This document shows, piece after piece, positions 5,743 to 10,115 of a DNA stretch of 10,115 nt. Under the pieces are notes generated by a model. The model saw only the letters and a program-made list of their open reading frames with translations, had not been told where the DNA came from and ran no database searches. The stretch is from Oscillatoria sp. Prado101. GTDB lineage: Bacteria > Cyanobacteriota > Cyanobacteriia > Cyanobacteriales > Oscillatoriaceae. Where the stretch lies: the NCBI GenBank assembly GCA_025454445.1, contig JALOOK010000108.1:1-10115 (forward strand), read 5' to 3'. The first letter of the stretch is position 1, and every line of letters starts with the position of its first letter. The position numbers and the translations under genes were made by a program.

Positions 5743-7056
5743 GTGAGTCCAGAAACCCTGATTGAAAAGACACCTGTAGCCGCCGTTAGTGAGGGGGCTC
5801 CGCAGGACCTGCCGGCACCGTTCAGTCCAGACAGCTTTGACAGCTGCGTGATGGCCACTTATGGGCGATTTCCCCTGGCCCTAGAGCGCGGTGCCGGCTG
5901 CCGCGTTTGGGACACACAGGGGCGGGAATATCTCGACTTTGTGGCCGGTATTGCCACTTGTACCTTGGGGCACGCTCACCCAGCAATGGTGGAAGCGGTG
6001 ACGCGACAAATTCAAACACTGCACCACGTTTCCAATCTTTATTACATCCCCGTGCAAGGCCAGCTGGCCCAGTGGCTCGTGGAGCATTCCTGCGCGGAGC
6101 GGGTGTTTTTCTGCAACTCCGGCGCGGAAGCGAATGAAGGGGCGATAAAACTCACCAGAAAATACGCCCACACCGTCTTAAACATCAAAGAGCCAGTCAT
6201 TTTGACCGCGCACGCCAGTTTCCACGGGCGCACTCTAGCGGCGATTACCGCCACCGGCCAGCCCAAGTACCAGAAGCACTTTGACCCGCTGGTGCCCGGG
6301 TTTCACTATGTGCCTTACAACGATATTGAAGCGCTGGAAGCGGCGATTGCCGAGCTGGATAAAGACGAGCGGCGGGTTGCCGGCATTCTGCTGGAACCCC
6401 TGCAAGGGGAAGGCGGCGTCCGTCCGGGAGAGGCCGCTTACTTCCAGCGGATTCGGCGTCTCTGCGACGAAAAGGGCATTCTGCTGATTCTAGATGAAGT
6501 CCAAGCTGGCATGGGCCGCACCGGCAAGCTGTGGGGCTACGAGAATTTGGGCGTTGAGCCAGATGTCCTCACCTCTGCCAAAGGACTCGGTGGGGGGATT
6601 CCCATCGGTGCTCTGCTGTGCAAGTCTTTCTGCGATGTCTTCAAACCCGGAGATCACGCCAGCACCTTTGGCGGCAATCCCTTCGCCTGTGCGGTGGCGC
6701 TCGCTGTCTGCCAGACCCTGAAGCGGGAGAGCCTGCTGGCCAATGCGCGGGAGCGGGGCGAGCAGTTGCGAGCCGGTCTGTCGGCAATTGCCGGCAAATT
6801 TCCCGACCGGATTGCCGAGGTGCGGGGTTGGGGTTTAATCAATGGGATGGAGCTGCGCTCCTCTGATGGGCCCGACAGCTCCGACAGCCAGCTGACCTCG
6901 ATTGATGTGGTGAGAGCGGCGATGGCGGAGGGCTTGCTGCTGGTGCCAGCCGGTCCCAAGGTGGTGCGGTTTGTCCCGCCGCTGACGGTGACAGCCGGTG
7001 AAGTAGACCGAGCTTTGCAAGCGGTTGAGCGAGCGCTGGCAGTCCTGACAGAATAG
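5743..7056 (+). CDS. argD: Acetylornithine aminotransferase
   Basis: ArgD is a class-III PLP aminotransferase that converts N-acetylglutamate 5-semialdehyde plus glutamate into N2-acetylornithine and 2-oxoglutarate, the fourth step of arginine synthesis in the cytoplasm. The 437-residue product has YLDFVAGIATCTLGHAHP at 63-80, the phosphate-binding Ser126-Gly127-Ala128 in NSGAEANEGAIK, LDEVQAGMGRTG with Asp251 to hold the PLP ring nitrogen, the Schiff-base Lys280 in SAKGLGGGIPIGA, and Thr308 in STFGGNP. The roughly 30-residue N-terminal extension before the conserved FDSCVMATYGRFP is usual in cyanobacterial homologues. The start is GTG at 5743, supported by AGGAG six bases upstream. The gene appears monocistronic. 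Related enzymes (succinylornithine or GABA aminotransferase) share the fold, but overall motif wording favours ArgD. A short polar insertion at about 372-382 (SSDGPDSSDSQ) is mildly unusual. Confidence 0.96.
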   Translation: MSPETLIEKTPVAAVSEGAPQDLPAPFSPDSFDSCVMATYGRFPLALERGAGCRVWDTQGREYLDFVAGIATCTLGHAHPAMVEAVTRQIQTLHHVSNLYYIPVQGQLAQWLVEHSCAERVFFCNSGAEANEGAIKLTRKYAHTVLNIKEPVILTAHASFHGRTLAAITATGQPKYQKHFDPLVPGFHYVPYNDIEALEAAIAELDKDERRVAGILLEPLQGEGGVRPGEAAYFQRIRRLCDEKGILLILDEVQAGMGRTGKLWGYENLGVEPDVLTSAKGLGGGIPIGALLCKSFCDVFKPGDHASTFGGNPFACAVALAVCQTLKRESLLANARERGEQLRAGLSAIAGKFPDRIAEVRGWGLINGMELRSSDGPDSSDSQLTSIDVVRAAMAEGLLLVPAGPKVVRFVPPLTVTAGEVDRALQAVERALAVLTE

Positions 7057-7130
7057 GCACCTTGGGGCAATCCCGGAGATCTAGCGCTAGCCACTAAGGT
7101 TAGAACATTAGAGCTTGCGGTTGGAGGTCC

Positions 7131-7166
7131 CGCCTGCCCTACGCCTGTCCTGAGAATATAAGGCGT
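7131..7166 (+). repeat. Dispersed 16-mer, copy 2, with inverted partner
   Basis: 7131-7146 (CGCCTGCCCTACGCCT) matches 631-646 at 15 of 16 positions. CCTACGCCT at 7138-7146 is followed by its exact reverse complement AGGCGTAGG at 7161-7169, giving a 9-bp stem with a 14-nt loop. This stem overlaps, and would compete with, the downstream hairpin at 7167-7189. The spacer between argD and the pentapeptide gene is therefore built from short GC-rich repeat units. Confidence 0.6.
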
Positions 7167-7191
7167 AGGACAGGCGTCCCGCCTGTCCTTT
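7167..7191 (+). terminator. Candidate terminator hairpin between convergent genes
   Basis: AGGACAGGCG (7167-7176) and CGCCTGTCCT (7180-7189) form a perfect 10-bp GC-rich stem with a TCC loop, followed by TTTGTGT. It lies about 110 bp after the argD stop and 38 bp after the pentapeptide-gene stop, as read on the opposite strand. A symmetrical stem could stop transcription from either side. The T-tract is short, and the same sequence is shared with a dispersed repeat, so termination is inferred. Confidence 0.5.
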
Positions 7192-7226
7192 GTGTCCTAA
7201 TCTAAGTGAATAATGCTATAACAGCC

Positions 7227-8036
7227 CTAAGTGGGGGAATTTGAGCGATACAGGCTGGGTTGGGAAAAACTGGCGTAAGACGGCGCGGGCTGCGGCACGC
7301 CTGAGCGCGGCGGCTCGTGCCGGTAGCTCCCGCCTTGCGGTTCGATGTAGAGTCCAATCGCTCCGTCGAGCCTGGCATTGGCCAGGTTGGCCCCACTCAA
7401 GTTCGCCCCACTCAGGTTAGCCCCACTCAAGTTGGCATTCAGCAAGTTGGCTGCAGTCAGGTTCGCTCCAGCTAGGTTGGCGTCGCTCAAGTCGGCACCC
7501 ACTAAGCGAGTGTCATTCAGGTTGGCATTGGACAGATTCGCCGCCACCAGTTCCGCATGGCCGAGATTGGCTCCTCCCAGGTTGGCTCCGCTGAGGTTGG
7601 CGCGGTTGAGTTTGGCCCCGATCAGGTTAGCGCCGTCCAAGTCAGCACCGCAGAGGTTAGCTTCTTCTAGTTTGGTGTTGACAATATTGGCAAAACCCAG
7701 GTCAGCACCGCACAGGTTGGCGCGGTTGAGTTTGGCATCCAACAGGTTGATGCCCTCAGCGTCGATCCCCCGCAGGTCAGCAGACACTAAGTCCGCTGCT
7801 ACCAAGTTGGCAAAACACATATCGGCACCGCTCAAGTTAGCGCCACTCAGATTGGCACCGTGCAGGTTAGCAAACATCAGCTTAGCACCCTCCAGGTAGG
7901 CACCGCTGAGGTTGAACTGAGCTAGGTTAGCCTCACTCAGGTCGCCCCCCTGACACTGTTTCGTTTGCAGCAACCGTTTGACGTGGGCGCTATTGGCCGC
8001 CATCGCTGTCTTAACCTGTGTGCTATTTCCTGCCAT
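7227..8036 (-). CDS. Pentapeptide-repeat protein (269 aa, about 39 repeats)
   Basis: After a polar N-terminal segment (1-30, with HVKRLLQTKQCQGGDL at 18-33), residues 31-225 are uninterrupted A(N/D)LXX-type pentapeptides, about 39 repeats in perfect 5-residue register (GANLS, GADLD, AANLL and so on). Such repeats fold into a right-handed quadrilateral beta-helix of roughly ten coils. A 44-residue Pro/Ser/Gln/Tyr-rich tail (226-269) follows and is probably disordered. There is no signal peptide or membrane segment, so a cytosolic location is likely. Cyanobacteria carry many such proteins; known members range from HetL (heterocyst control) to gyrase-protecting mimics, and nothing here ties this one to any of those. 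The ATG at 8036 has GGGAG (complement of 8041-8045) four bases upstream. The gene stands alone and converges on argD. The 15-bp DNA periodicity makes repeat gain or loss easy. Confidence 0.93.
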   Translation of the reverse strand: MAGNSTQVKTAMAANSAHVKRLLQTKQCQGGDLSEANLAQFNLSGAYLEGAKLMFANLHGANLSGANLSGADMCFANLVAADLVSADLRGIDAEGINLLDAKLNRANLCGADLGFANIVNTKLEEANLCGADLDGANLIGAKLNRANLSGANLGGANLGHAELVAANLSNANLNDTRLVGADLSDANLAGANLTAANLLNANLSGANLSGANLSGANLANARLDGAIGLYIEPQGGSYRHEPPRSGVPQPAPSYASFSQPSLYRSNSPT

Positions 8037-8045
8037 ATTTCTCCC

Positions 8046-8940
8046 TTGTCATGTCATAATTCGGTATGTTTTCATCCGGAAAGGGCGCTTGTTTTTCGTG
8101 CTGTAAATTTTTCGCCTCACCTGGCACAACTGGGGCGCTTTCAGGCAGCAAAGAGCAGGAAGTGGGGAGAAACGACAGCGAGTTTTATATCTGGAGTTTC
8201 TCCCTTCATGGCTTTAGCCCAACCCGATCGTCGCCGAAAGAGTTACAGGTGGTAGTTACCCATAGGGGTGAGGGGTGACACCCATCAACCATCTTACTGC
8301 TCACAGAGCAAAATTAAGCAGGATTGGGTTCTGATTACTGCAACTCCACCTAGGCGTCCGGAATATCTTTACAAAAAGTTACACTTGGACAGGGGGGGAG
8401 ATGATTCGGGGCTGGCACACGAGCGGGGTGGGGTGGAGAGCGCTGCCGGTGGGGCGTCAGGTGCCATGAGGGCGAGAGGGAGAGAGGGCGATCCAGATCA
8501 ATCCCTCCGATGGCCTAGAAATTGCTCTCAAAAGTCATAAAATTCTGTGTTAACGGATGGTTACTCTTTAATAAAAGAGCAGCGTTCGCCCGCCGTATAA
8601 CTGATGGCGCAGGTTATTGCAGAATGATATTAACCGGATTTTAGATAAATCTTGCTTTAGCTACCCTGTGGGAGCAAGCGCAGGGACATACGAAAAGTAA
8701 CCAAACGTAAGACATGTGAGTTTATCAAGCCCCCTCCCCTAACCGCCTCTGTCTGTGACGATACCGACGCTGGCGTTCCGCGCCAGCGAGGGGAGGGCTG
8801 TTATGCTCCCTTAGTGGCTGCAAAACCCAACTGCGCCCGCAATCAAGCGGTAGCGTTGACAGCTAGCTGAAGTCTGGCCGTTACGGTGGCTCTGCCCACC
8901 GCATTTTGGACATCGGGGATTAAGGTTTTTTCTGGCCATC
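8046..8940. other. Long intergenic region, no convincing gene
   Basis: Nearly 900 bp upstream of the pentapeptide gene lack a credible coding sequence. Frames at 8066-8278 and 8268-8540 (+) have no recognisable motifs or ribosome binding site. Visible structures are a 6-bp AT-type hairpin at 8564-8579 (CTCTTT-AATA-AAAGAG), a cluster of five G-runs at 8392-8454, a nested inverted repeat (8732-8797) and a 6-bp GC hairpin at 8884-8901 followed by CATTTT. No tRNA or recognisable riboswitch was seen. The promoter of the pentapeptide gene should lie at the left end of this region. Confidence 0.55.
8732..8797. repeat. Nested inverted repeat
   Basis: An inner 8-bp stem, CGCTGGCG (8768-8775) with CGCCAGCG (8781-8788) and a TTCCG loop, is embedded in an outer 9-bp stem, CCCTCCCCT (8732-8740) with AGGGGAGGG (8789-8797). 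On the right the arms are directly adjacent; on the left they are separated by 27 nt. No T-tract follows. It could be a structured RNA element, a decayed repeat or a terminator remnant; the sequence does not decide. Confidence 0.6.
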
Positions 8941-9187
8941 AGATTCCATCACGTCACTGCCCATTGGTGACGAAGTGTGTGGTTTGGGGAGATTCCACAC
9001 ACATCGTCACTGCCCATTGGTGACGAAGTGTGTGGCCAACAGGAGATTCCACCACGTCACTGCCCATTGGTGACGAAGTGTGTGGTTTGGGGAGATTCCA
9101 CCACGTCACTGCCCATTGGTGACGAAGTATGTGGTTTGGGGAGATTCCACACACATCGTCACTGCCCATTGGTGACGAAGTGTGTGG
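8941..9187. repeat. Tandem array of five hairpin-forming repeats (49-54 bp units)
   Basis: Units begin with AGATTCCA at 8941, 8990, 9044, 9093 and 9142, with lengths 49, 54, 49, 49 and 46 (the last cut at 9187). Each contains the invariant core CGTCAC-TGCCCATTG-GTGACG, a 6-bp stem with a 9-nt loop, followed by GAAGTGTGTGG-like sequence (one copy has GAAGTATGTGG). Two unit types occur. The long type (units 2 and 5) carries CCACACACATCGTCAC as left arm, pairing with GTGACGAAGTGTGTGG over 16 positions with one mismatch. The short type (units 1, 3, 4) has CCATCACGTCAC or CCACCACGTCAC instead and only the inner stem. Linkers are TTTGGGG, or CCAACAGG after unit 2. Core-to-core spacings of 53, 50, 49 and 53 are not multiples of three, so the array is not a coding repeat. 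It ends exactly at the insertion sequence boundary proposed at 9188. Confidence 0.93.
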
Positions 9188-10115
9188 TATAGCAGTATGC
9201 ACTTAGGTTAAAACATAGATAAAACTGCTGCATCAACTGATTGCCTTAACTCCTCACCCCTCACAAGAGCTTTGCGGATATAGTTTTTAAGTGTTGCCCA
9301 ACATCTTTCAATTGGATTCAGGTCTGGTGAGTAGGGTGGTAAATAGATTAAATCGCACCCAGCTGATTTAATCAGTTCCTCAATCCTTCCACCTTTATGA
9401 AAACTGGCATTATCTAAAATTCCAATTAGGCCCGCTTTTCAAACAGGAATAAGTTGCGGATCGACCCAGCTTTCAAAGATCTTCCGGTTACAAGCTCCCT
9501 CAAAAGTGAGTGGTGCTATCAAGTTCTCGCCTCTTAAAGCGGCTACTAGACTTACTCTTGGCTTGCGGCGACCCGACTTAAATGCGTAAAATATTTCACT
9601 TATGTCACACCAACCATAGGATAATCTTCTCAGTTGCCTATACCGGACTCATCCACAAACACCATACTGTCTAGTGCTTTGCCCTCCAGAAGCTTTAGAA
9701 AAGCTTTTCTTGAAACCTCATCCCTTTCTACGTAACCGTAAGTTTTTTTTGCGGGTGAATCCAATTTTTTTCAAAGCGCGACTGACCGTTGAATTGCTGA
9801 GTTTGAGCGGCCACGCTTGTGCCATTTCTGCTTGGGTCTTTTCGCCATTGGCCAGCACGAAGTCTCGAAACTGCTCCAAGTCTTTTATTTTATGTCCCCA
9901 TCCATGTTGATAACCCGAACCCGCTTTCAAGTCCCCCGTGGCGGACTGACGTTTACGCCACTGATAAATTGTATTGCGACTCACATCAAACACACGAGCA
10001 GCTTCAGCTATAGTCATCCCCCGTTCTACGGCAGCGATTACTTTTTGGCGCAGGTCTAAGCTATAGGGAGCTGGCATATATTATCGACTCCTAAACTTTA
10101 TTTATTTCTATTATA
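9188..10115 (-). mobile_element. IS630-family insertion sequence, decayed; right side runs to the window edge
   Basis: The element is recognised from its transposase (9208-10077, -). The family inserts at TA dinucleotides. On the left, TA at 9188-9189 lies immediately after the last array repeat, and only 20 bp separate it from the transposase stop, so this is the likely end of the element. On the right, 38 bp follow the transposase start before the window ends. Read inward, the two sides begin TATAGCAGTA (left) and TATAATAGAA (right), sharing 7 of 10 bases. That is too weak to prove terminal inverted repeats, and the true right end may lie beyond 10115. Confidence 0.7.
9208..10077 (-). pseudogene. 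IS630-family transposase, broken by two frame changes and two stops
   Basis: The first part (10077 down to about 9751) reads cleanly: YSLDLRQKVIAAVERG, a helix-turn-helix near residues 21-42 (TIAEAARVFDVSRNTIYQWRKR region) and LKKIGFTRKK. In a run of eight A (complement of 9743-9750) the frame changes; dropping one A restores TYGYVERDE and onward. The DDE domain then follows: first Asp at 9653-9651 (VFVDESG), a TGA at 9632-9630, a one-base loss near 9614-9624 (restoring DYPYGW), LTFEGACNRKIFESW, a TGA at 9441-9439, second Asp at 9414-9412 (ILDNASFH), and the catalytic Glu at 9309-9307 (YSPDLNPIERCW). There are 34 residues between the last two, the D34E spacing of IS630/Tc1 enzymes. The frame ends with VDAAVLSMF and TAA at 9210-9208. 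Length is about 290 codons, full size for the family. GGAG lies 10 nt before the ATG. Transposition activity is very unlikely. Confidence 0.9.

Noticed and set aside
7081..7090. 10-bp palindrome CTAGCGCTAG after argD as terminator
   Set aside because: It is a perfect palindrome with no loop and no T-tract, so it would form a poor hairpin; the 7167-7189 stem is the better candidate.
6654..7094. 146-residue frame antisense to the end of argD
   Set aside because: It is a GC-driven shadow of argD codons; Ser/Arg/Pro-rich translation with no recognisable feature.
7378..7899. 173-residue frame on the + strand opposite the pentapeptide gene
   Set aside because: It is a mirror of the 15-bp periodic pentapeptide DNA and yields an artificial Ala/Leu/Arg/Ser repeat. 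The minus-strand protein is unmistakable.
8941..9187. CRISPR array
   Set aside because: The variable parts are linkers of 7-8 bp, mostly the same sequence, while the conserved part is about 40 bp. There are no unique spacers of 25-45 bp and no cas genes nearby.
8954..9202. Coding frames on both strands through the repeat array
   Set aside because: Repeat spacings of 53, 50, 49 and 53 are not multiples of three, so the peptide changes frame from unit to unit. There is no ribosome binding site and no family match.
9245..9270. Yfr1-like CTCCTCAC motif (small RNA core)
   Set aside because: It lies inside transposase coding sequence, lacks the flanking stem-loops and is followed by CCC rather than the AC of the known core.
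1..10115. HIP1 octamer GCGATCGC and tRNA genes
   Set aside because: No full GCGATCGC was found, only partial CGATCG matches. No T-loop consensus with a foldable cloverleaf was seen on either strand.

Overview
The window reads as chromosomal DNA from a filamentous, probably non-heterocystous cyanobacterium (Oscillatoriales-like). This is inferred from a cyanobacterial-type secreted haemagglutinin-family adhesin, a long pentapeptide-repeat protein, a cyanobacterial-type ArgD with an N-terminal extension, an IS630-family element and many short palindromic or tandem repeats between genes. The species cannot be fixed from the sequence alone.

Layout. 1-441 (-) is the N-terminal part of a two-partner-secretion adhesin that runs off the left edge. 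442-1550 is a repeat-rich intergenic region with no convincing gene. It holds a 15-bp tandem repeat, a pair of near-identical 17-mers, a 33-bp near-perfect palindrome and an octamer run. 1551-1757 (+) is a 68-residue cysteine-rich small protein of unknown function.

1959-5466 is a monovalent-cation block: a two-TM potassium channel with a cytoplasmic RCK domain (-), a divergently transcribed stand-alone TrkA/RCK-type protein (+), and a CPA1/NhaP-type Na+/H+ antiporter (-) that converges on it with only 2 bp between the stop codons. Together they would couple K+ flux, nucleotide or ligand sensing and Na+/H+ exchange. 5743-7056 (+) is argD (acetylornithine aminotransferase, arginine biosynthesis), with its own intergenic region and a good ribosome binding site. 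7227-8036 (-) is a 269-residue pentapeptide-repeat protein that converges on argD across a hairpin-bearing spacer.

The right-hand 2 kb is accessory in character. About 900 bp has no convincing gene and contains a nested inverted repeat and a cluster of G-runs. Next comes a five-unit tandem array of hairpin-forming 49-54-bp repeats (8941-9187). Directly abutting the array is a decayed IS630-family element (9188 to the right edge), whose transposase keeps all three catalytic acidic residues but carries two frame changes and two stop codons.

No complete unknown defence or biosynthetic system was found. The most distinctive unexplained item is the hairpin array and its junction with the insertion sequence, followed by the cation-transport cluster with a free-standing RCK protein and the small cysteine-rich protein.
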